Assembly (NCBI GenBank): GCA_021299615.1
Contig: JAJTHC010000181.1
Span: forward strand, 1-11,138
Origin: Vampirovibrionales bacterium
GTDB taxonomy: Bacteria; Cyanobacteriota; Vampirovibrionia; Vampirovibrionales; JAJTHC01
Length of the DNA stretch: 11,138 bases
Direction: 5' to 3'
This document shows positions 1-5,387 of the stretch, piece after piece. Positions within the stretch are counted from its first letter, which is position 1; each line of letters begins with the position of its first letter. Below the pieces are notes generated by a model, which was given only the letters and a program-made list of their open reading frames with translations, was not told where the DNA came from and ran no database searches. The position numbers and the translations under genes are program-made.

Positions 1-708
1 GTTATAGGTACCAGTACCACGAACGTTGTAAGCGGTAGACGCAAAACCATTTTGGGTATTGTTGACGTTTCCGCCGAAGTTACCGAAGTTGTTGAAGTTG
101 GCTTGTTGGTTGTAGTTACCGTTGGCGTTAGGTCCGTTGCTAGCGTAGTTCGCATAACCACTTACCTGATTGGAGTTAACCGTACCATTCGTGTTCTGAA
201 TGTTAGCATACTGGTTACCAATTTGGTTGACGTTGCCTTGGCTGTTGTCTAAAAATGCACTCGCATAGAAGCCACGGTTTTGGTTGGAATTAACTTTGCT
301 ACCTGCAAACCAAGCGTTAGAATTGTTGATGTAGTCGGTATTGAAGTTGCCTTGTCCACCGTAGAAGTTGCCTTGACCGAAGTCGCCGTATTTTTGGCTG
401 ACGTTGAAGTTTCCACCATAAATGTTGGCAAACTGTTGGTTGGCATAACTTTGGTCGAAATAAGAATTTCCACCGTTGTAGCTGTTAGCAATCAAGTTAT
501 GACCACCTGTTTGAAGGCCACCTGTGTTTTTGCCGAAGCTGTCAATTCTAGACTGCCATCCGCCTGTACTGTTTTGGTTCAACCAAGCATTTTTGCCTGT
601 TTGTACCAAACCGTAGTTGTTAGCACCGATTTGACTTAGGTTGCCCCAAGGTTGTTGTGCTTGATAGCCACCGTAATTCATAGGAGGTTGGCTCATATTG
701 TAACTCAT
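1..708 (-). CDS. Asn/Gly/Gln-rich repeat protein, curlin- or prion-like, partial at the 3' end
   Basis: An open frame of 236 codons runs from an ATG at 706-708 to the first base of the window with no stop, so the C-terminus is missing. The start is supported by a GAGGA ribosome binding site just upstream. The protein begins MSYNMSQPPMNYGG and is very rich in Asn, Gly, Gln, Ser and Tyr throughout, with almost no Cys and few charged residues. Several stretches follow a loose curlin-like spacing (Q-x-G-x-x-N, with another Q a few residues on), for example SQIGANNYGLVQTGKNA near residues 28-44 and NQIGNQYANIQN near residues 149-160. No signal peptide is visible, so export through the standard curli route is not supported. 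It could be a surface or appendage protein using another route, or an intrinsically disordered, prion-like protein. The opposite strand also has open frames here, but they read as Val/Thr-rich mirror translations. Function is not assigned. Confidence 0.8.
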   Translation of the reverse strand, partial: MSYNMSQPPMNYGGYQAQQPWGNLSQIGANNYGLVQTGKNAWLNQNSTGGWQSRIDSFGKNTGGLQTGGHNLIANSYNGGNSYFDQSYANQQFANIYGGNFNVSQKYGDFGQGNFYGGQGNFNTDYINNSNAWFAGSKVNSNQNRGFYASAFLDNSQGNVNQIGNQYANIQNTNGTVNSNQVSGYANYASNGPNANGNYNQQANFNNFGNFGGNVNNTQNGFASTAYNVRGTGTYN

Positions 709-1027
709 TGTGTATCCTCGTTTCTTTTCTCTAATCAATTAAATTAAATGTCCTGTGTAATAAAGTCTATGTCACCATAAGCTGGACGGGCTTATGTGCC
801 GATGTCAAAAGGTGTCGTCCTTTTCGTTGGACTCTGGTGTATTGCCTTAGACGAGAAGGAAATACACGGTCAAAAAAGTGTTTATGTTGTGAAGGTGCGT
901 AAAACATGGCACAAAATATAGGTTTAAAACCGTATAACATGAGCCTAGTCTGTGTTATCTAAATAAAGGATACTTAAACCCTGAAATTAAGTTTTTGTAA
1001 TAATTGTTTACAGAAAAGACGAAACGT
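709..1027. other. Intergenic region upstream of the Asn/Gly-rich gene; possible operator
   Basis: No convincing gene is present. It should hold the minus-strand promoter for the gene ending at 708, but I find no clean -35/-10 pair. A TTGACA reads on the minus strand near 800-806 without a well-spaced -10. A perfect 7-bp inverted repeat, CATAAGC at 776-782 and GCTTATG at 790-796 with a 7-nt spacer, lies about 70 bp upstream of the start and has the geometry of a dimeric-regulator site. AAGACG/CGTCTT around an AAA loop forms a small hairpin at the right edge, overlapping the start of the next repeat. Confidence 0.35.
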
Positions 1028-1195
1028 CTTGTCCCCCCTCCTAATTTTAGGAGGGTAAACAATCTTTCTCATTCACGAAGTGAATCTACTCCTTTAGGAA
1101 GGAGAGGTTGGGAGAGGAAACCAACGGTTTTCTTTCCCAAGAGAAGCTTTAGCTTCGACAGGTTAGGGTGCGGTTAAACCCACAAACGGAGTCTA
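1028..1195 (+). repeat. Repeat family A, copy 1 (truncated on the right)
   Basis: This block matches 2925-3082 closely: the same hairpin-forming CCCTCCTAA/TTAGGAGGG end, the same ATTCACGAAGTGAAT hairpin and the same run through the cccaagagaagc and cgacaggttaggg segments. The similarity stops near 1194, exactly where another element with its own inverted ends begins. The right-hand terminal repeat seen in copy 2 is absent, so this copy looks truncated, plausibly by or together with that neighbouring insertion. No coding capacity. Confidence 0.8.
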
Positions 1196-1343
1196 ATACC
1201 AATTAAACGATTAAATAGCGTCTGGCGTCTTCGTTGTCGCTCGGGTTCTCGATGTGCTTATGTACGTCTTTGTACACCTCGCCCATCTGCGAGTCTAGGC
1301 TCCTAGAATCCACCTAGTCGCTTTTCAATCGTTTAAATGGTAT
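1196..1343. mobile_element. Palindromic TA-flanked element (MITE-like), copy 1, 148 bp
   Basis: Terminal inverted repeats ATACCAATTAAACGATT (1196-1212) and AATCGTTTAAATGGTAT (1327-1343) match at 16 of 17 positions, and weaker matching continues inwards for about 8 more bases. The ends start and finish in TA, as expected for TA target duplication. The centre carries a 16-nt hairpin at 1261-1276 (stem TGTAC/GTACA, loop GTCTTT), followed by the TAGGCTCCTAG segment shared with the other copies. There is no open reading frame of note, so it is a non-autonomous element. IS630/Tc1-type mobilisation is an inference from the TA ends. Confidence 0.8.
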
Positions 1344-1375
1344 AAAAAAAGCTTTTCTGTTTTTTAAATAACAGG

Positions 1376-1381
1376 TATAAT
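1376..1381 (+). promoter_or_regulatory. Probable -10 box for the VirB10-like gene
   Basis: A perfect TATAAT lies 33 bp downstream of the preceding repeat element and would start transcription near 1388, giving a leader of about 40 nt. The matching -35 (TTTTCT, 17 nt upstream) is weak. A second TATAAT at 1408-1413 is too close to the ribosome binding site at 1414-1420 to be the promoter of this gene. Confidence 0.4.
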
Positions 1382-1428
1382 AGGTTAATCTTGGTTTTGT
1401 CTATATTTATAATGGAGGAGTATTGATT

Positions 1429-2229
1429 ATGCGTTTAGCTCAGTGGGTGGCTTTTGCCTTAACCGTTTCCTTGGCGAACCTAACCGTTCTGCCCCTTTTT
1501 GCTCAAGCCGACGGCTTAGTGCAGTTGCGTCCGTTAAACAGTGCTAATAACAGCAGCGGTTCCAGTTCGGTACAGCCATGGCAACCCAGCACAAATTCTA
1601 GCAGTCGGGTAGAACCTTCTGTTTATAGTCTTCCAGCTAGCTCGCCTGCGACCTACCGTACGGGTGTTTCTACTGTTGCTGGCAAGCAGTATTTGACCAT
1701 TCGCTTGAATGATCGTGTCAGTTCAAAAGACGCCAAACAAGGCGACACCATTTCCGCAACGCTTGAATCACCTTTAATGTCAGGATCTTCCATTATTGCC
1801 CCTGCTGGATCTGAAGTACTGGGTTCCATTGTGGATGTCTCTTCCGCCAAGCGTGCTGGTGTTCATGGTGAAGTTGATTTGCGGTTTTACACCATTGTAA
1901 AACCAGGCGGTGAACGTATTGCAATGGATGCCATTGTGGTTACCAAACATGGTGGTTCAGTGATTCGCCCTAATAACTATGTGGTGGATGCCGCCAGAGG
2001 CGTAGGCATCGCAGCCGCTGGGGCAGGGGTCGGGGCTTTGACAGGCACGGCGACAGGGGCTATTTTTGGAGCCGCAGGGTCAGGGGCTGCACTTGGTACA
2101 GGCATTGGGGCAGCGGCAGGCATTGGCTATGCTTTGTGGAGACCTGGTAAAGGCATCGAACTTCCTAGAGGCACTTTATTACAACTTCAAACCCAAGATG
2201 CCAGCACGACTCAGGTGCGTCCAATATAG
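1429..2229 (+). CDS. Secreted protein with VirB10/TrbI-like domain and glycine-zipper segment
   Basis: 266 residues from the ATG at 1429. GGAGGAG at 1414-1420 sits 8 nt ahead of this ATG, so I prefer it to the TTG two codons upstream. Residues 1-27 form a clear Sec signal peptide with a probable cut after AQA. Residues about 37-77 are a Ser/Asn/Pro-rich linker. Residues about 84-180 contain the pattern 'RLNDRVSSKDAKQGD ... IIAPAGSEVLGSIV', which resembles the beta-rich C-terminal fold of VirB10/TrbI-type proteins (a low-complexity 'set of limits and costs' pattern also found in many stand-alone envelope proteins). Residues about 190-235 are a Gly/Ala run (GVGIAAAGAGVGALTG) able to form a membrane-inserting glycine zipper. 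The last 30 residues are again soluble. No other secretion gene is nearby, so an envelope or structural role is safer than type IV secretion. The TAG stop lies in TATAGTATTTTA, which matches the end sequence of the elements at 5078 and 7717. Confidence 0.75.
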   Translation: MRLAQWVAFALTVSLANLTVLPLFAQADGLVQLRPLNSANNSSGSSSVQPWQPSTNSSSRVEPSVYSLPASSPATYRTGVSTVAGKQYLTIRLNDRVSSKDAKQGDTISATLESPLMSGSSIIAPAGSEVLGSIVDVSSAKRAGVHGEVDLRFYTIVKPGGERIAMDAIVVTKHGGSVIRPNNYVVDAARGVGIAAAGAGVGALTGTATGAIFGAAGSGAALGTGIGAAAGIGYALWRPGKGIELPRGTLLQLQTQDASTTQVRPI

Positions 2230-2243
2230 TATTTTACGCTTCA

Positions 2244-2416
2244 TATAGCCAAGTCTATAATTTTCTGTACTTGTCTTTTCGTTGTCGCTACGATTATTTT
2301 GTTCTGTTATGTAGGTCTGTCTACACGCCCTCACAAAATAATCTAGGCTCCTAGTCTAGCCTACTGTACAGAAAACTCTAAATTCAGCTATACATAAAAC
2401 TCTAAACTTGGCTATA
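2244..2416. mobile_element. Palindromic TA-flanked element, copy 2, with duplicated right end (173 bp)
   Basis: The outer ends TATAGCCAAGT (2244-2254) and ACTTGGCTATA (2406-2416) are perfect inverted repeats, and the pairing continues inwards (about 22 of 26). The central hairpin TGTAGGTCTGTCTACA is at 2310-2325, flanked by gattattttgt/acaaaataatc arms and a TAGGCT...AGCCTA hairpin. The right end is present twice in tandem with a 24-nt period (the inner copy ends at 2392 and the outer at 2416). Without the duplication the element would be 149 bp, like its relatives. Confidence 0.8.
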
Positions 2417-2427
2417 AAACACCATAC

Positions 2428-2496
2428 TTGACAAAAGCGCCCTTATCTACTACAATAGTCTTACTCGATGAGCTTATCATCGTTAGTTCAAGGAGG
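2428..2496 (+). promoter_or_regulatory. Consensus sigma-70 promoter, 5' stem-loop and strong RBS of the Met-rich orphan gene
   Basis: TTGACA at 2428-2433 and TACAAT at 2451-2456 are separated by the ideal 17 nt. Transcription should start near 2463. The transcript would then begin within a few bases of the hairpin CGATGA-gctta-TCATCG (2466-2482), a layout known to protect mRNA 5' ends. AGGAGG at 2491-2496 lies 8 nt before the ATG. The promoter starts only 12 bp beyond the end of the preceding repeat element. Confidence 0.8.
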
Positions 2497-2504
2497 AACA
2501 TGTC

Positions 2505-2834
2505 ATGGGTTTAGCAACAGCGTCTTTTATGAATCAATTGTCGATGATGCAAACAATGAATGCCCAGTACAGCTTAATGAATGGGGCTCAAGCCATGATA
2601 GGGCTTACCAATCAGGCAAGCAATTTGGCAATGTCTAATCCTAATGCGATTGACGGAGGCTACGGGCAAGGCGGTTATATGAATAACCTTTTTCAAACGG
2701 AACGTGCCTTAATGTTAAATCAATCTAGGCAACAGATGAACTTGAAAATGTATGAAGCCATGCAAGAATCTTCTCAAAAACTCGTTGATAAAAAAGCGGG
2801 TCAAGTCGGAAAATACTTGGATGTCAGTGGCTAG
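2505..2834 (+). CDS. Small Met/Gln/Asn-rich orphan protein
   Basis: 109 residues starting at an ATG with AGGAGG 8 nt upstream. I do not recognise the family. The sequence begins MGLATASFMNQLSMMQTMNAQ, is rich in Met, Gln, Asn, Ser and Ala, and has no signal peptide or membrane segment. Residues 1-45 and 65-103 look helical, separated by a Gly/Tyr-rich loop (GGYGQGGYM, near 52-60). The basic C-terminal helix includes QKLVDKKAGQVGKYL. The gene is a self-contained transcription unit with a consensus promoter, a 5' stem-loop and an intrinsic terminator, which suggests strong and stable expression. The Met-rich amphipathic helices could support self-assembly or partner binding, but that is inference only. 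It shares a low-complexity Asn/Gln/Gly flavour with the gene at 1-708, though no alignable repeat was seen. Confidence 0.8.
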   Translation: MGLATASFMNQLSMMQTMNAQYSLMNGAQAMIGLTNQASNLAMSNPNAIDGGYGQGGYMNNLFQTERALMLNQSRQQMNLKMYEAMQESSQKLVDKKAGQVGKYLDVSG

Positions 2835-2854
2835 TCCATTTCAGTTGCTTAAAG

Positions 2855-2905
2855 AAACCCACTCTTTTCGTAAGAAAGGAGTGGGTTTAAGTTTGGATGC
2901 TTTTT
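2855..2905 (+). terminator. Intrinsic terminator of the Met-rich orphan gene
   Basis: A 15-bp stem (2855-2869 with 2874-2888, one G-T pair) closes a GTAA tetraloop. A T-rich stretch follows at 2900-2905. It starts 20 nt after the TAG stop. The last downstream T-run is a little distant from the stem, but the stem is strong and convincing. Confidence 0.8.
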
Positions 2906-2924
2906 AATTTAAAAATCTATTTTG

Positions 2925-3160
2925 CTTGTCCCCCCTCCTAATTTTAGGAGGGCAAAAACCTTTTCATTCACGAAGTGAATCTTCACCTTTAGGATGGAGA
3001 GGTTGGGAGAGGAAACCAACGGTTTTCTTTCCCAAGAGAAGCGTTAGCTTCGACAGGTTAGGGGGCGGTTAAACTCACATACAGCGTCTAGGGTTTAACC
3101 TCACCCTCGAACGTCTAGCGACGTTCTCTTCCCTCTCCTAAAATTAGGAGAGGGGACAGG
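2925..3160. repeat. Repeat family A, copy 2 (complete, about 236 bp, with inverted ends)
   Basis: The left end (from 2925, CTTGTCCCCCCTCC...) and the right end (to 3160) are inverted copies over about 27 bp with a few mismatches. Each end is also a hairpin by itself: CCCTCCTAA/TTAGGAGGG on the left and CCCTCTCCTAA/TTAGGAGAGGG at 3131-3154 on the right. Further hairpins lie inside, including ATTCAC-gaa-GTGAAT and GAACGTC-tagc-GACGTTC. The right end stops one base from the stop codon of the minus-strand TPR gene, so its hairpin may also act as the 3' end of that mRNA, although no T-run follows. No coding capacity. This is a mobile-element-like or structured repeat, with copy 1 at 1028-1195. Confidence 0.75.
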
Positions 3161-3161
3161 A

Positions 3162-4814
3162 CTACAATTCACGCATGAGGGCTTTAATATCTTCAGGAGC
3201 CAACTCCTGCGTTTTGTCATTCAAGTGCAAGGCTTCTTGAAACAATGGTTTCGCCAAATGCCCTTGCTTCAATTTTACTAACGTACGACCTAAGTTAAAG
3301 CGAGCCATTGCATAGGACGAATCTAAACGCTGGGCTTCTTCAAAATACTTACGAGCTTCGTTGAAATCCTGCCAAACATCTAGGTACAAAACACCCAAAT
3401 TATTTAGTGCAATCGGATTTTGCTTGTTTAAGGCAATCGCTTGTTTATACGCCTTTTCCGCTTCTTGATGACGCCCTGCTTGCCAATAAAGGTAGCCCAA
3501 GAATCCGTAAACTTCCGCATTTTCAGGTTGAAAGCGTAAGATTTTTTGGTAAACATCCACCGCTTCATCATAGCGTTCCGCCTTGCAATGGGCTTCCGCC
3601 AAGCTGAACAAATCGTTGATGTTCGCAGGTTCAAGCTCTTGAGCCAACTGCATGCACGCAAACGCATGATCGGTATCGCCCTTATGCTCTTCGTAAATGC
3701 GAGCCAGTTGACGAGACACTTGAGCAGTCCACAAGGGATCAATCCCAAAGGTAATCGCTGTTTTGTAGGCTTCAATACAGCCGTCAATGTCGTCCAACGA
3801 TTTGAGGACTTCACCCATGTGATAGTAACTTTTGGCGTGATGAGGCATCGTGTTTAAGGCGACTCTCAAATGATACAAGGCTTTTGTGAAAGACCCGTGA
3901 TTCTGCAAGATTTTTGCCAACTCAAAGTGCAAGTCGCCTTCATTGGGATGTGACGCAATGCGAGCTTCCATCACACGGATGGCTTCGTCGACTTGGTTGG
4001 CATCCAGCAAGGCGGAGACTTCGTCAACGTCGCTTGAATTGGGGTACTTCGGGAACTGGTGATTTTCAAATTCATGTGCAAAGGCGTGTGAAAACGGCGT
4101 ATGCTCATTCTCTTCAAAGTCTTTCGCTAGCATTTCGTCGAATTCTTTTGCCCACTCATCAGGGATCGCTCCTTTTTTAGGAACGTGCAAAGGCGTTTTA
4201 CTTGAACGACTTTTAATGCGTTGAGAACTTCCTAAGCGGTTGTATCCTAAGAGGTTCACCACGGGCTGGATGCTTTCCGCCAACATGAGCAGGAATCCGT
4301 GTTGTAGGACGTTCAGGCTTAACATCTGTTCTTGTAACGCCCATGACGTAATCAGGTGGCGTGTATGAATGTTCAAAACAGGTGCTATTTTTAGAGCGTT
4401 TTGAGCAGACGCTTGAGCAGGTGCCTTTAAACCGCATTCCCATTGAAAAAAGGCGAGAAAATGCCACGCTTCACCACAGTGTGGATCTTCTTCCACAAGG
4501 CGTTGCAAGGTGCCAAGCCCTTCCATTAAGACCATTGTACCTGTAAGCCATTTTGCCCAAGTGTATCGAGCTTGATGCAGGCTATTTTCGAGCAAACGTT
4601 GCCCGTGATTCTTGTAAAAGCCAAGCAAAGCCTCTAAATCGGGAGCAGATGCCTGCTTAAGAAGTCTTGCCCAAACCTGATGCGATTGTGCTTCAGAAAG
4701 AATGGTGAACACAGGTGAAAAATCTTGAGAAGCAGGCGAACTTGGCACACGCTTCATAGAAGACGTTTGAAGAGCTTGACGTTGAGCATGAAAAGAATGC
4801 TGAGGAAAATTCAT
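3162..4814 (-). CDS. Tetratricopeptide-repeat (TPR) protein
   Basis: 550 residues from the ATG at 4814. The frame stays open 43 codons further (GTG at 4943, ATG at 4940), but that extension has no ribosome binding site and reads like untranslated sequence, so I chose 4814. Residues about 40-185 are helical with degenerate TPR-like spacing. Residues about 195-262 form a low-complexity acidic linker. From about residue 263 to 535 there are roughly eight 34-residue TPR units, the clearest being AEVYGFLGYLYWQAGRHQEA and PIALNNLGVLYLDVWQDFNE, with the usual W/L/G/Y/A/F/A/P positions. No signal peptide or membrane segment is visible, so it is probably a cytoplasmic scaffold for protein-protein contacts. 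The partner is unknown. It lies downstream of the dehydrogenase on the same strand, but repeats and its own promoter separate them. The stop codon abuts a repeat. Confidence 0.85.
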   Translation of the reverse strand: MNFPQHSFHAQRQALQTSSMKRVPSSPASQDFSPVFTILSEAQSHQVWARLLKQASAPDLEALLGFYKNHGQRLLENSLHQARYTWAKWLTGTMVLMEGLGTLQRLVEEDPHCGEAWHFLAFFQWECGLKAPAQASAQNALKIAPVLNIHTRHLITSWALQEQMLSLNVLQHGFLLMLAESIQPVVNLLGYNRLGSSQRIKSRSSKTPLHVPKKGAIPDEWAKEFDEMLAKDFEENEHTPFSHAFAHEFENHQFPKYPNSSDVDEVSALLDANQVDEAIRVMEARIASHPNEGDLHFELAKILQNHGSFTKALYHLRVALNTMPHHAKSYYHMGEVLKSLDDIDGCIEAYKTAITFGIDPLWTAQVSRQLARIYEEHKGDTDHAFACMQLAQELEPANINDLFSLAEAHCKAERYDEAVDVYQKILRFQPENAEVYGFLGYLYWQAGRHQEAEKAYKQAIALNKQNPIALNNLGVLYLDVWQDFNEARKYFEEAQRLDSSYAMARFNLGRTLVKLKQGHLAKPLFQEALHLNDKTQELAPEDIKALMREL

Positions 4815-4899
4815 GTAAGGATTCCCTTTTGGTTTTGCACGCCTACAGGCAGGCAAAGTAGCAGGTAATATGAAGATATTGCCTACAAAGTGAATCCTT
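4815..4899 (-). promoter_or_regulatory. Structured leader able to mask the RBS of the TPR gene
   Basis: Reading the minus strand, AAGGATTC (complement of 4892-4899) can pair perfectly with GAATCCTT (complement of 4817-4824). The second arm overlaps the GGGAA ribosome-binding bases just ahead of the ATG at 4814. Between the arms, TTGCCTGCC and GGCGTGCAA form a hairpin with a TGTA loop (9 positions, one mismatch). The arrangement suggests translational control, but I do not recognise a known riboswitch class. If translation really begins at 4940 this region is coding instead. Confidence 0.35.
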
Positions 4900-4993
4900 C
4901 CACTTATGTGAGGTTGAGAGAGTAAACGCAAGTCATCCATCACTTGCGGTGAGCCTAGAACTCTTTAAACTGTATCTGAGGGGATACGAGAGT

Positions 4994-5022
4994 TTTTTAT
5001 TTCATAAGACAGGTTTCGGCAA
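4994..5022 (-). promoter_or_regulatory. Possible promoter of the TPR gene
   Basis: On the minus strand, TTGCCG (5017-5022) and TAAAAA (4994-4999) are 17 nt apart, a fair sigma-70 match. Just downstream lies an interrupted inverted repeat: ACTCT (4960-4964) with AGAGT (4989-4993) outside, and GTATC (4972-4976) with GATAC (4983-4987) inside. It could be an operator or the first hairpin of the leader. Read on the plus strand, the same hairpin is followed by six Ts and could instead stop antisense transcription. Confidence 0.4.
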
Positions 5023-5077
5023 GACGCTTCCTCTTCTAAAGAAGTCTCCTTAGTTTGGAGGAGCTTTCTATACGCTA

Positions 5078-5223
5078 TAGTATTTTAAATAATTTCCCCT
5101 ACAGTGTCTATACTTTGTCGCTACGATTATTTTGTTCAGTCATGTAGGTCTATCTACATTTCTTCACAAAATAATCTAGGCTCCTCGTCTAGCCTAAGTA
5201 CGGAAAACTCTTTAAAAATACTA
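5078..5223. mobile_element. Palindromic TA-flanked element, copy 3, 146 bp
   Basis: Ends TAGTATTTTAAA (5078-5089) and TTTAAAAATACTA (5211-5223) are inverted repeats apart from one extra base. The central hairpin TGTAGGTCTATCTACA is at 5143-5158. It sits inside longer complementary arms (gattattttgt and acaaaataatc) and is followed by TAGGCT...AGCCTA. It is nearly the same sequence, in opposite orientation, as the element at 7717-7862. The last two bases (TA) are shared with the next element. Confidence 0.85.
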
Positions 5224-5368
5224 GGTAGTGTCGACATTCAGCCCATAAAGGGTAATTCTGTGTCAAAACAAGCCGTTTTTTCGTTATGTACGTCTGTGTA
5301 CACGCCTCAAAAGCCGTTTGTTTTTCCTTGAAATTCCTCCTTTCTTAACTAAATGTCGACACTACCTA
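5222..5368. mobile_element. Palindromic TA-flanked element, copy 4, 147 bp
   Basis: It has perfect 17-bp terminal inverted repeats, TAGGTAGTGTCGACATT (5222-5238) and its complement at 5352-5368. These ends are unrelated to those of the neighbouring copy, yet the central hairpin TGTACGTCTGTGTACA (5287-5302) is the shared family core. Outside the core, AAAACAA and TTGTTTT arms give a further imperfect stem. It begins in the terminal TA of the previous element, which suggests insertion into that TA. No gene inside. Confidence 0.85.
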
Positions 5369-5370
5369 TA

Positions 5371-5387
5371 TTCAATCGTTTAAATGG
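5371..5387. repeat. Isolated end of a palindromic element (relic)
   Basis: TTCAATCGTTTAAATGG is identical to 17 bases at the right end of the element at 1196-1343, but no matching left end is found nearby. It contains the stop codon and last codons of the minus-strand dehydrogenase gene, so it is either a relic of an insertion or the remaining end of an element broken by copies 3 and 4. Confidence 0.6.

Noticed and set aside
52..639. Plus-strand open frames opposite the Asn/Gly-rich gene
   Set aside because: They translate to Val/Thr-rich strings that mirror the Asn-rich codons of the minus-strand gene, and they lack ribosome binding sites.
767..940. 57-codon minus-strand frame in the first intergenic region
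   Set aside because: No ribosome binding site, no recognisable motif and a composition like non-coding sequence.
1423..1428. TTG start two codons before the chosen ATG of the VirB10-like gene
   Set aside because: Only 2 nt separate it from the ribosome binding site; the ATG at 1429 has the right spacing and starts the signal peptide cleanly.
5104..5331. 75-codon plus-strand frame across two repeat elements
   Set aside because: It spans the junction of two unrelated palindromic elements and has no ribosome binding site, so it is a chance frame.
5078..5368. Integron or attC-like cassette sites
   Set aside because: The palindromes are reminiscent, but there is no integrase, no conserved GTTRRRY-type ends and no cassette-like genes between them; TA ends fit transposition better.
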